Part shown: positions 1 through 6,417 of the stretch, piece after piece
Layout of the letters: the number at the start of each line of letters is the position of its first letter
Position numbering within the stretch: position 1 is the stretch's first letter
Assembly: GCA_021785055.1 (NCBI GenBank)
Contig: JAJYGS010000123.1
Coordinates: 1 to 16,589, forward strand
Source: Nitrospirota bacterium
Lineage (GTDB): Bacteria; Nitrospirota; JACRHJ01
Length of the DNA: 16,589 nt
Direction of reading: 5' to 3'
The notes under the pieces: model-generated
Database searches by the model: none
The model's input: the letters and a program-made list of their open reading frames with translations, nothing else
Told to the model about the DNA's origin: nothing
Program-made: the position numbers and the translations under genes

Positions 1-1
1 G

Positions 2-376
2 CCGCTTCTAAACAACGCCCTGATGGAGAACGTGAAGAAGGTCTTCAAGGGCGCGGAGATGATAAAGTCCCGCTCCACCGTCGCGCTCTCGCTTTTGGCG
101 ACGCTCCTCACATGGACGCTGCTTTACGGGTCGAGCTTTATACTTTACCGCGGCATAGGTCTTAAGCTCACGTTCCTCGAAATTACCTTTATCACCACAT
201 CCTTTACTCTCTTCACGAATCTCCCCATCCACAGCCCCGGCGGGTTCGGGACGATAGAGTCTTTCTGGACGCTCCTGCTTGTCGCGCTCGGCGTGCCGAA
301 GACCTTTGCCATCGCCACAGGCTTCGCCACGCATCTCATCAACATCGGCTTTACGCTGCTGTTCACTACGGCCTGA
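2..376 (+). CDS. Flippase-like / lysylphosphatidylglycerol synthase TM-domain protein, C-terminal part
   Basis: This is the C-terminal end of an integral membrane protein whose start lies before the window; the frame is open from base 2. After a basic stretch (ENVKKVFKG...KSR) there are at least two or three hydrophobic segments. The motif PGGFGTIESFW is the hallmark 'PGG-G--E' signature of the LPG_synthase_TM / TIGR00374 flippase-like family. Such proteins lie in the cytoplasmic membrane, and many are encoded beside glycosyltransferases, where a role in moving lipid-linked or amino-acylated lipids is assumed. The glycosyltransferase 65 bp downstream on the same strand fits that. The substrate cannot be told from this fragment. 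The family call is fairly sure; the function is inferred. Confidence 0.8.
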   Translation, partial: PLLNNALMENVKKVFKGAEMIKSRSTVALSLLATLLTWTLLYGSSFILYRGIGLKLTFLEITFITTSFTLFTNLPIHSPGGFGTIESFWTLLLVALGVPKTFAIATGFATHLINIGFTLLFTTA

Positions 377-440
377 AGCTTATCAGGAGAGGGCGGCTTA
401 ATCCGGCGGCTGGAGCCGCATCGGGCGAAAAGCGCCGAAA

Positions 441-1637
441 ATGATCCCGAAAGTATCGGTCGTCCTGCCGGTGAAAATGGCTGGAGCCGCCTCGGCCTTG
501 GAAACGCTCGCTCCGGCGGTAAAGAGCGTCCTGATGCAGACGATGCGGGACTTCGAGCTGATAATCGTAGACGACGGCGGCGGCTTGACAAGGACGGAAT
601 GCCTGAGCAGGTTCCAAATCGAAGGAGGCGTTCCTGGAAGAAGCTCATCGTTGAGCGTAAAACAGAAATTAACGGCTTACGCGCGGTTGCGAATAATGAG
701 ATTCTGGAAGGAATGCCTCCGAGAAACAAGGGTTAAGATTATTCACCTCCCGCCGACGGGCATAGTCGGCGCATTAAACGCCGGCATAGCCGAGGCCAGG
801 GCCCCGTATATCGCGCGCATGGACGCGGACGACGTATGCTCTCCCCGGAGGCTGGAGTTACAGCTCGGTTACATGAAAAAGAACCCGGAGTGCTCCCTGC
901 TCGGCTCTCTCGTCGGGATTTTCCCAAGGCGGCGCCTAAAGGACGGGATGCGCCATTACGAGCGCTGGCTGAATTCCGTCGTTTCGGAAGACGACATAAA
1001 CCGGGAACTGTTCGTCGAGTCGCCGTTTGCGCACCCGTCCGTCATGTTCAGGCGGGACGAAGCGCTCGCCCTGGGCGGATACCGCGACATGGGCTGGCCG
1101 GAGGATTACGACATGTGGCTGCGCTTCGCCCAAAACGGTCTTAAGATGGCTAAATTGCCCGAAGTCCTTCTTTTCTGGCGGGACGGGGAGGGACGGCTGT
1201 CCAGGACCAGTGCCTCCTATTCGGCGGAGAGTTTCAGGAACGTAAAGGCGCATTTCCTGAAGGAATGGCGGCTGAAGGGCGTGAACTCCGTGCAGGTCTG
1301 GGGCGCGGGGCGGGACGGCAAGACCTGGGCGAAGCTCCTTATGCGGACGGGCTTCGACGTGCTTCAGTTTATCGACATCGACAAAAAGAAGGTCGGTGGC
1401 CGCGCCTGCGGCGGCTCGAGCCGCATCGGGCCGGTAGACCGGCTTCAGGCCGATGGGCCGGTTCCGTCGGGTTGGCCTTCCTCTGCGGGCGGCATACCAG
1501 TCGTATGGCCGGGCGATATAATAAAGGGAACGCCCATCCTCTGCGCGGTGGGCGTGAAGGGGGCCAGGGAGCAGATACGCGACTACCTCCGCCTCGAAGG
1601 GTTCAAAGAGCCGGAGGAGTTCATGTTCCTTTTATAG
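441..1637 (+). CDS. Glycosyltransferase family 2 with C-terminal nucleotide-binding-like domain
   Basis: This is a GT-A-fold glycosyltransferase that probably moves a sugar from a nucleotide-sugar onto a lipid or polysaccharide acceptor at the inner membrane. The N-terminus VSVVLPV, the LIIVDDG strand (Asp44-Asp45) and ARMDADD (the DxD metal site at about 128-130) are classic GT2 features, as is WPEDYDMWLRF further on. After about residue 285 a second region begins with VWGAGRDGKTWAKLL, which resembles a nucleotide-binding Rossmann strand. Between DDG and DAD the protein has about 38 more residues (about 56-93) than GT2 proteins usually show; the DNA encoding them is flanked by 9-bp direct repeats. 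No strong ribosome binding site precedes the ATG. The acceptor is unknown. Confidence 0.88.
   Translation: MIPKVSVVLPVKMAGAASALETLAPAVKSVLMQTMRDFELIIVDDGGGLTRTECLSRFQIEGGVPGRSSSLSVKQKLTAYARLRIMRFWKECLRETRVKIIHLPPTGIVGALNAGIAEARAPYIARMDADDVCSPRRLELQLGYMKKNPECSLLGSLVGIFPRRRLKDGMRHYERWLNSVVSEDDINRELFVESPFAHPSVMFRRDEALALGGYRDMGWPEDYDMWLRFAQNGLKMAKLPEVLLFWRDGEGRLSRTSASYSAESFRNVKAHFLKEWRLKGVNSVQVWGAGRDGKTWAKLLMRTGFDVLQFIDIDKKKVGGRACGGSSRIGPVDRLQADGPVPSGWPSSAGGIPVVWPGDIIKGTPILCAVGVKGAREQIRDYLRLEGFKEPEEFMFLL
596..718 (+). repeat. 9-bp direct repeats bounding an in-frame insert in the glycosyltransferase
   Basis: GGAATGCCT occurs at 596-604 and again at 710-718, exactly 114 bp (38 codons) apart. Removing one copy and the DNA between gives ...GLTRTECLRETRVKIIH, which fits the usual GT2 spacing from DDG to the next strand. 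The intervening DNA therefore looks like an in-frame insertion or duplication scar. Inside the ends, TTCCAAATC (about 611-619) and GATTCTGGAA (about 700-709) form a weak imperfect inverted pair. Confidence 0.5.
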
Positions 1638-1643
1638 ACCGTA

Positions 1644-1680
1644 TCCCTCACCCCCTGCCCCTCTCCCGGAGGGCGAGGGG
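1644..1680. repeat. Intergenic C-rich/G-rich hairpin repeat
   Basis: A stem CCCCTC-T-CCC / GGG-C-GAGGGG with loop GGA lies at 1658-1680, just after a C-rich run starting at 1644. Repeats of the 'CCCTCACCCC...CCCTCTCCC' type are widespread between genes in many proteobacteria. No T-run follows, so it is not a standard intrinsic terminator. It fills the gap between the glycosyltransferase and the methyltransferase and may protect or separate the two messages. Confidence 0.55.
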
Positions 1681-1702
1681 TAAAATAGGGTTTGGTGTAA
1701 TT

Positions 1703-2374
1703 ATGGACATAGACCCGGCGACATACGACGAGTGGTATAAGAGTCCCTTCGGCGCGCTATGTCACCGCCTGGAGAGGGACGCGCTTTTCTCCCTGGCCGG
1801 TTTCAGGCCGGGCGAGCTTGTCCTCGACGCCGGGTGCGGCATAGGCGTATACCTTGAGGAGATGCGCCGCCTTCGGGTCAGGGCCGTCGGCCTGGACGAA
1901 GACGAAGACATGCTCGCGTATGCCTCCCGCACAAGGGGCGCGGGCGCTTGCCTCGTCCGGGCGAGGCTTGAGGCCCTGCCGTTTGTGCCGTGCTCCTTCG
2001 ATAAAATCCTCTCCGTCTGCGCCCTGGAATTTTTACCGGATCCGCTTCCCGCGCTGAAAGAGCTTTCCGGGACGCTGAAAAGCGACGGCATCCTCCTTCT
2101 CGGTTTTTTAAACATTGACAGCCCCTGGGCGCGTCTGCGCATGGAAAAGGGAAAACAGGCGGCCTCCGTATGGCGCGGCGCAAGGTTTTACAGCCTCGCG
2201 GAAGTGGCCGGTATCGCCTCAGGGGCCGGGCTGTCTCTGTGCGGCCACAGGGGAGCGGTATATTTCCCGCCTGGGGCCGAAGGGACGGGAACCCAGGAAC
2301 TCCTGGCCCTTGAGGCGGAGGGCGGCCAGGCCGGAAAGCCTCCCGCATTCGTTGCGGCGTCCTTTAAACGCTAA
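1703..2374 (+). CDS. Class I SAM-dependent methyltransferase (UbiE/type 11-like)
   Basis: The product is a 223-residue Rossmann-fold methyltransferase. LVLDAGCGIGVYLEEM (about 36-51) is motif I with the glycine-rich SAM loop, VGLDEDEDML holds the acidic residue at the end of strand 2, and LEALPFVPCSFDKILSVCALEFLPD is the region around motifs II and III. The pattern matches small type-11 methyltransferases, but the acceptor cannot be read from sequence. I chose ATG 1703 because MDIDPATYDEWYKSPFG is a typical N-terminus for this class (xxYDxWYxTPxG). The longer open frame upstream runs back through the glycosyltransferase in another frame and is not credible. It may modify a product of the preceding glycan genes. 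Confidence 0.85.
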   Translation: MDIDPATYDEWYKSPFGALCHRLERDALFSLAGFRPGELVLDAGCGIGVYLEEMRRLRVRAVGLDEDEDMLAYASRTRGAGACLVRARLEALPFVPCSFDKILSVCALEFLPDPLPALKELSGTLKSDGILLLGFLNIDSPWARLRMEKGKQAASVWRGARFYSLAEVAGIASGAGLSLCGHRGAVYFPPGAEGTGTQELLALEAEGGQAGKPPAFVAASFKR

Positions 2375-2494
2375 ATCCCCGGCTTGATTTTACGGTCTTT
2401 TTACACCTTTCCGGACTGTTTTAGATCGGGCGGACAGGGACAGGGCCTCGGAATACATTTTTTCATATCCGCGCGTAAATTCAATCAAAAATAT

Positions 2495-2522
2495 TTGATA
2501 AACGAATAAAAATATGTATACT
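2495..2522 (+). promoter_or_regulatory. Sigma70-type promoter for the nrdG-like/anmK/nagZ set
   Basis: TTGATA (2495-2500) and TATACT (2517-2522) are separated by 16 bp; each differs from consensus at one base. The expected start of transcription is about 2529-2530, which is the first base of the downstream ATG at 2530. No in-frame alternative start lies just upstream and no Shine-Dalgarno sequence is present, so a leaderless mRNA is predicted. Confidence 0.6.
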
Positions 2523-2529
2523 ACCGGAA

Positions 2530-3207
2530 ATGGGCGAAACCACATCGATAAAAGGCTTTATCGAGGCGTCGTTTCTCGACTGGCCGGGCAAGGTGGCCTC
2601 GATCGTTTTCCTGCCGTCCTGCAACCTCCGCTGCCCGTATTGCCACAACTCCGGCCTTGTCCTAACCCCTGATAACTTCGAGGAAATTCCCATAGACGGG
2701 ATCCTGTCCGGGATAAAGAAAAACGCAGGCTTCATAGACGGCGTCGTCGTAACCGGCGGGGAACCCACCATATCAAAGGGCCTTTTTGAACTGCTGGAGC
2801 GGTTCAGGTTGTCTGATATCCCGGTGAAGCTCGACACCAACGGCACGATGCCGGAAGCGCTTGAAAGAATACTGGAAAGAGGCCTCGCATCTGCCGTGGC
2901 GATGGACATAAAAGCCCCTTTGACACCTAAGGAATATTCCCGCGCCGCCGGCAGGGAAGTGGACGTAACCGCAATAAAAGAAAGCGTAAATCTGCTCCTT
3001 AACGCGCGCGCGGAGGTTTTTTTCCGCACGACGGTCGTCCCCGTCCTGCACGACGAGAGCGCGATAAGGCGGATAATCCGGGAAATACCGGGACATAGCC
3101 TGGTACTCCAGAACTTCCGCCCGGAGGACGCGCTCGACCCACATTACCGGAAGATGTTGCCGTTTGAGCCGGAAGACTTTGAAAAGTTAAGGGGAAATTG
3201 CTTTTGA
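2530..3207 (+). CDS. Radical SAM activating enzyme, NrdG-like (anaerobic ribonucleotide reductase activase family)
   Basis: This 225-residue enzyme belongs to the NrdG / PFL-activase group, which uses a [4Fe-4S] cluster and SAM to place a glycyl radical on a partner enzyme. CNLRCPYCHN (Cys31, Cys35, Cys38) is the CxxxCxxC cluster motif, and VVVTGGEPT (about 72-80) is the SAM-binding GGEPT. KLDTNG and AMDIKAP are the usual later strands. The N-terminus IKGFIEASFLDWPGKVASIVFLPSCN aligns by eye with proteins often annotated 'anaerobic ribonucleoside-triphosphate reductase activating protein'. No glycyl-radical partner lies in the window, so the true substrate is unproven. Its stop codon overlaps the next gene's start by a few bases. 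The likely promoter sits directly against the ATG. Confidence 0.85.
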   Translation: MGETTSIKGFIEASFLDWPGKVASIVFLPSCNLRCPYCHNSGLVLTPDNFEEIPIDGILSGIKKNAGFIDGVVVTGGEPTISKGLFELLERFRLSDIPVKLDTNGTMPEALERILERGLASAVAMDIKAPLTPKEYSRAAGREVDVTAIKESVNLLLNARAEVFFRTTVVPVLHDESAIRRIIREIPGHSLVLQNFRPEDALDPHYRKMLPFEPEDFEKLRGNCF

Positions 3208-4379
3208 AGCGTAGAATAGTCATCGGCCTCATGTCCGGGACGTCCCATGACGGCGTGGACGCCGCAGTCGCCAGAATTTCCGGCGCAGGGGCGGGCGCAA
3301 GGGTCGAATTATTAAGCCTTTCCCGCTCACCGTACCCGAAGGCGCTCCGGGAAAGGGTCTCAAGTTCGTTTACGGGAAACGCGCGTGATATATGCGGGTT
3401 AAATTTCGAGCTGGGCGAGTTCTTCGCAAAAGCCGCGCTCAAGGCCGTCCGCGAGGCGGGGCTGACGCTGAAAGATATTGATTTGATTGGCTCTCACGGC
3501 CAGACCATCTACCATATCCCGGGCGGCGCCGGTCGGCCGGCCTCGACCTTGCAGATTGGCGAGGGGGCGGTAATCGCGGCCCGGACGGGGGTTGTTACGG
3601 TCTCGGATTTCCGCCCGGCGGACATCGCCGCAGGCGGGCAGGGCGCACCCCTTGTCCCGTATGCGGACTGGGTTCTTTTTCGCAGGCCCGGCAAGACGCA
3701 GGCCGTCCAGAATATCGGCGGAATAGCCAATGTCACGGTCGTCCCGGAGGCGCTGGAAGACGTTATCGGCTTCGATACCGGCCCCGGCTGCTCATTGCTC
3801 GACGAAGCGGTGAAAATTATGAGCGGTGGTAAACTCATGTACGATAAAGACGGTAAAATGGCATCGAGTGGTAAAATAATCCCGGATATGCTGAAGAAAT
3901 TAATGGCCGACCCCTATTTCAGGAAGAAGCCGCCCAAGTCCACCGGGCGCGAATATTTCGGCCCGGAGCTGGTAAAAAAGCTGCTGAAAAGATACCGGCG
4001 CGAGAAAAAAGAGGATATTTTGCATACCCTGACGGCCTTTACCGCCGAGAGCATATTTCTTGCATATAAGAAATTCGTTTTCCCCCGGTACGACATAGAA
4101 CGCGTCCTGCTCGCCGGCGGCGGGGCGAAAAACAGGCTCCTGGCGAGGCTTCTGGGCGGGAAATTCCCATGCCCCGTGGGACTTACGGACGACGCAGGCG
4201 TGCCCTCTCAGGCGCGGGAGGCCTTATGTTTCGCGGTGTTGGCGAACGAGACCGTCTCCGGAGCGCCTTCCAATGTCCCCGGCGCCACCGGGGCGAAAAA
4301 CAGGGCGATACTGGGCAAAATAAGCCTGCCGGGGCCGGTAGACCGGCTAACCGATTCATTATCAGAGCAAAAGGTATAA
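3204..4379 (+). CDS. anmK: Anhydro-N-acetylmuramic acid kinase
   Basis: AnmK cleaves and phosphorylates 1,6-anhydro-MurNAc to MurNAc-6-phosphate in the cytoplasm, a step of peptidoglycan recycling. Family signatures are present in order: GLMSGTSHDGVDAAV near the N-terminus, GSHGQTIYH, NIGGIANVT, GFDTGPGCSLLDE and LLAGGGAKNRLL. The 391-residue length is normal to slightly long. I prefer TTG 3204 because AAGGGG lies about 8 bases before it, it overlaps the upstream TGA as TTGA, and MKRRIVIGLMSGTS matches the family start; TTG 3198 is an alternative. The extra C-terminal tail GPVDRLTDSLSEQKV is encoded partly by a 14-bp palindrome found elsewhere in the window. NagZ follows 3 bases later. Confidence 0.95.
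   Translation: MKRRIVIGLMSGTSHDGVDAAVARISGAGAGARVELLSLSRSPYPKALRERVSSSFTGNARDICGLNFELGEFFAKAALKAVREAGLTLKDIDLIGSHGQTIYHIPGGAGRPASTLQIGEGAVIAARTGVVTVSDFRPADIAAGGQGAPLVPYADWVLFRRPGKTQAVQNIGGIANVTVVPEALEDVIGFDTGPGCSLLDEAVKIMSGGKLMYDKDGKMASSGKIIPDMLKKLMADPYFRKKPPKSTGREYFGPELVKKLLKRYRREKKEDILHTLTAFTAESIFLAYKKFVFPRYDIERVLLAGGGAKNRLLARLLGGKFPCPVGLTDDAGVPSQAREALCFAVLANETVSGAPSNVPGATGAKNRAILGKISLPGPVDRLTDSLSEQKV
4334..4347. repeat. 14-bp palindrome GCCGGTAGACCGGC inside anmK
   Basis: An identical copy lies in the glycosyltransferase gene at 1430-1443. Close variants occur in trmD (10543-10556, GCCGATAGACCGGC), at the rimM/trmD junction (10275-10287, CCGGTCGACCGG core) and in the RNA methyltransferase gene (about 11732-11745, GCCGGTTTACCGGC). 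The shared form is GCCGGTNNACCGGC. Each copy leaves the reading frame open. Confidence 0.5.
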
Positions 4380-4382
4380 CAA

Positions 4383-5141
4383 ATGAGCTTCGACTTGAAA
4401 GGTCTTACTGCACAAAAGATGCTTTTCCAGCGCGTCATCCCGCGGCTGGACGGGGGAAGGCTCGGCGAGAAGGATTATTTTAACGACACCCTGAAGCTCA
4501 TCAAGGCCGGAGTGGGCGGCTTTATCCTCTTCGGCGGGGAGTTCTGGGAGGTTCGGCAGACCCTGCCGAAGCTCCAGGCGAAGGCCGACATACCGCTTCT
4601 TTTCATGTCCGACATGGAAAAGGGCGCCGGCCAGCAGCTTAAAGGGGCGACAGTCCCAGATGGCAGTCGCTGCGACGACGGACCTCGTTACAGGCGAGGG
4701 CCTGACTATACTCGCCGCGATGCTCGACGGCATGGCTTACGAGGCCCGCGCGGCGGGCGTGCAGGCTATCCTTACCCCCGTGCTCGACGTAAATTCCAAC
4801 CCCTTGAACCCCATAATCAGCACCCGCGCGTTCTCCGACGAGCCGCAGGTGGTGTCCGGACTGGGCGAGCGCTACGTAAAAGGGCTTCAGGGCTCGCCCG
4901 TCCCCGTAATGGCCTGCGGAAAGCATTTCCCCGGACATGGGGACAGCCAGGTGGATTCGCATACCTCCCTGCCGGTGCTGGACAAGGACAGGGAAAGCCT
5001 CGAAGAGGAGGACATGCTCCCGTTCCGCCGGGCGGTGATGGCGGGCGTGGAGATGATAATGGCGGCCCATTTGAAGGCCGTGGAGCTCGATCCTGTATAC
5101 CCCGCCTCGCTCTCGCAAACCGTTATAAGACGGTATCTTAG
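4383..5141 (+). CDS. nagZ: Beta-N-acetylhexosaminidase (GH3), N-terminal fragment before a frameshift
   Basis: This frame encodes the N-terminal part of a glycoside hydrolase family 3 enzyme. MSFDLKGLTAQKMLFQRVIPRLDG, GVGGFILFGGEF and PLLFMSDMEKGAGQQLKGATV are typical of the first strands of NagZ-like barrels. Homology stops near base 4650 (GATV), after which this frame reads nonsense to a stop at 5141. The rest of the enzyme continues in the +1 frame from about 4657. Where the family usually has GAT-FP--MA, the sequence reads GTC-C-CAG-ATG, so about 8 bases (F-P-S) appear to be missing. The cause may be a real deletion or an assembly error. The start ATG lies 3 bases after anmK. Confidence 0.6.
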   Translation: MSFDLKGLTAQKMLFQRVIPRLDGGRLGEKDYFNDTLKLIKAGVGGFILFGGEFWEVRQTLPKLQAKADIPLLFMSDMEKGAGQQLKGATVPDGSRCDDGPRYRRGPDYTRRDARRHGLRGPRGGRAGYPYPRARRKFQPLEPHNQHPRVLRRAAGGVRTGRALRKRASGLARPRNGLRKAFPRTWGQPGGFAYLPAGAGQGQGKPRRGGHAPVPPGGDGGRGDDNGGPFEGRGARSCIPRLALANRYKTVS

Positions 5142-5964
5142 GAACCGCGCCGGGTTCGAGGGCCTTGTCCTGACGGACGCGCTGAACATGGGCGCGCTTG
5201 CCCAGAGCTATTCCTCGAAGGAGGCCGCCCGCCTTGCCGTAAAGGCCGGAGCGGACATCCTCCTGCACCCCGGCGATCCGATTGAATTCCTTAATGTTCT
5301 TGAAGAGTTAATAAAGGAAAAGGGCGTGACGAAGGAAGAGATTTTTATGCCTGCATCGCGCCTTGCAAAGGCCAAGATGCGCTACTGCCAGGCAATCCGG
5401 CTCCCGGACAGGCAGGTGGCGCAAAGACTTGAGGAAAATCAATCGGTTGCACAGGAAATGTCCTCTCGCGCCCTGACGCTTGTCAAGGCGGCTGGCGCAT
5501 TCCCCAAGTTGCGGGAAATAAAGGGAAATATCGCTCACATCGTCCTTGAGGACGACGGAGACCCGAAGGCCGGGCGGGCGCTCCGGAGCGCCCTGGCGAG
5601 GCAAAAAAACGTTAAAAATCTGTTTGTTACGAGGCCAAAGCTCGAAGAACTGAGACCGGAGGCGCTGAAATATACCAAAGAGGCCGCGCTCACTATTATC
5701 TCAATATTTTCAAAGGTTTCCGCAGGGAAAGGGTCGTCTTTGCTTTCGCCGGAGCTTGTGGAGCTTGGCCGCAATCTTCTCTCCCGGAGCAAATCCTGCG
5801 CGGTCGTATCGTTCGGAAGTCCTTATATTTTAAAGGGTTTTCCCGATGCCTCATACCTTGTCGCCGCATACGATCCAGGCGAGCCGATGCAGAGCGCCGC
5901 ATACCGCGCGTTCCTGGGCGAAATCGTCTTCATGGGCGAGCTTCCTGTGAGGATAAGTGGTTGA
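4660..5964 (+). CDS. nagZ: Beta-N-acetylhexosaminidase (GH3), main catalytic part after a frameshift
   Basis: NagZ-type enzymes remove N-acetylglucosamine from muropeptides during peptidoglycan recycling and yield the anhydro-MurNAc species that AnmK uses; the two genes are adjacent here. KHFPGHGDSQVDSHTSLP carries the KHFPGHG motif and the Asp-His pair in the DSH loop. VLTDALNMGAL carries the predicted nucleophile Asp, and GADILLHPGDP is the late barrel strand. After about residue 240 of this frame a C-terminal domain of roughly 190 residues follows, so the full protein (about 525 residues if the frameshift is repaired) is the longer form with an extra domain. The ATG at 4660 (MAVAATTD) is inside the domain and is not a natural start. 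With the N-terminal piece severed, this frame alone would not make a complete barrel. Confidence 0.8.
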   Translation: MAVAATTDLVTGEGLTILAAMLDGMAYEARAAGVQAILTPVLDVNSNPLNPIISTRAFSDEPQVVSGLGERYVKGLQGSPVPVMACGKHFPGHGDSQVDSHTSLPVLDKDRESLEEEDMLPFRRAVMAGVEMIMAAHLKAVELDPVYPASLSQTVIRRYLRNRAGFEGLVLTDALNMGALAQSYSSKEAARLAVKAGADILLHPGDPIEFLNVLEELIKEKGVTKEEIFMPASRLAKAKMRYCQAIRLPDRQVAQRLEENQSVAQEMSSRALTLVKAAGAFPKLREIKGNIAHIVLEDDGDPKAGRALRSALARQKNVKNLFVTRPKLEELRPEALKYTKEAALTIISIFSKVSAGKGSSLLSPELVELGRNLLSRSKSCAVVSFGSPYILKGFPDASYLVAAYDPGEPMQSAAYRAFLGEIVFMGELPVRISG

Positions 5965-6061
5965 ATATAAAGCGATAATCGGCTCGGCTCCGGCAGCTTG
6001 AAAGGGACGAAGCGGCGGTTCGGGCCGCTAAAAAAACATGCCTCCCCGACCCCCTGTTTTT

Positions 6062-6092
6062 GCCCGAAAAGGGCCAATATCGGGCCGTTTTT
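6062..6092 (+). terminator. Possible intrinsic terminator after nagZ
   Basis: GCCCGA (6062-6067) pairs with TCGGGC (6080-6085) around a 12-base loop, and TTTTT follows at 6088-6092. The stem is only 6 bp and the loop is long, so this is a modest candidate for ending the nrdG-like/anmK/nagZ message. Confidence 0.35.
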
Positions 6093-6113
6093 CGCCCGTT
6101 TTCGATACCCCGC

Positions 6114-6139
6114 GAAAATCCGCGATTTTCTGGTATAAT
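6114..6139 (+). promoter_or_regulatory. Extended -10 promoter overlapped by a perfect palindrome (operator candidate)
   Basis: TGGTATAAT (6131-6139) is a perfect extended -10 element (TGn-TATAAT). Directly before it is GAAAATC-CGC-GATTTTC (6114-6130), a 7-bp perfect inverted repeat with a 3-base centre. It covers the -35 to spacer region, and no good -35 hexamer is present. A dimeric regulator bound there would block or assist RNA polymerase. Transcription would begin near 6146. The product is unclear: a short hairpin GGAAC/GTTCC (6186-6200) followed by a T-run (6205-6210) could end a transcript of about 65 nt. Confidence 0.5.
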
Positions 6140-6394
6140 ACCTTTAAAAACAATCTATTGCCGAGATAAATGGGAAAAGTTATCAGGAACGAACTGTTCC
6201 ATAATTTTTTCTACCGATTAATCCTTGGAACGGTTTTATACCCGGAATTTTTCTGAAATGCGCATCCGGACGAATTCAGCCGATTATTTCGGGGCGGTAC
6301 GGCCGGCGACGAGGTTGCAAAGCCAGGCGAAGATGGCGCACCTCGACAAAGAACGCTTGGTTCTCTGCGAGCATGCCAAAAGAACACAATTTCA

Positions 6395-6415
6395 CGATAG
6401 TGGGTCAGTTTGAAA
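6395..6415 (+). repeat. Left terminal inverted repeat of the cassette
   Basis: This 21-bp end begins CGATAG and continues TGGGTCAGTTTGAAA. It matches the right end in inverted orientation, with one difference at position 3 (A here, G at the right end). ATTTCA precedes it. Confidence 0.85.
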
Positions 6416-6417
6416 AG

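Larger units (their letters stand above)
5965..6388. other. Gene-poor gap between nagZ and the mobile cassette
   Basis: I see no convincing protein gene here. A short open frame at 6170-6256 (+) encodes 28 residues starting MGKVIRNELFHNFFYRLILG, which could be a truncated N-terminus of a small membrane protein, but it has no clear ribosome binding site. A TTG-started frame at 6225 runs into the cassette. If the cassette is removed it continues only to a stop at about 7535 and overlaps an obvious promoter, so I do not call it. A hairpin AGCGGC/GCCGCT at 6011-6029 is followed by A's rather than T's. The gap also holds a possible nagZ terminator and a promoter-palindrome pair, listed separately. 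Confidence 0.5.

Noticed and set aside
145..729. Long minus-strand open frames over the glycosyltransferase and other G+C-rich genes
   Set aside because: They overlap well-supported plus-strand genes and their translations are Arg/Pro/Ser-rich without motifs; these are shadow frames.
6011..6036. Hairpin AGCGGC/GCCGCT as a terminator after nagZ
   Set aside because: It is followed by A's on the plus strand, and there is no T-run on the minus strand after the stem, so it fits neither direction.
6225..6413. Plus-strand open frame entering the cassette
   Set aside because: It starts with TTG without a ribosome binding site and has no recognisable motif. After in-silico removal of the cassette it ends at about 7535, across a near-perfect promoter. 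Treated as chance.
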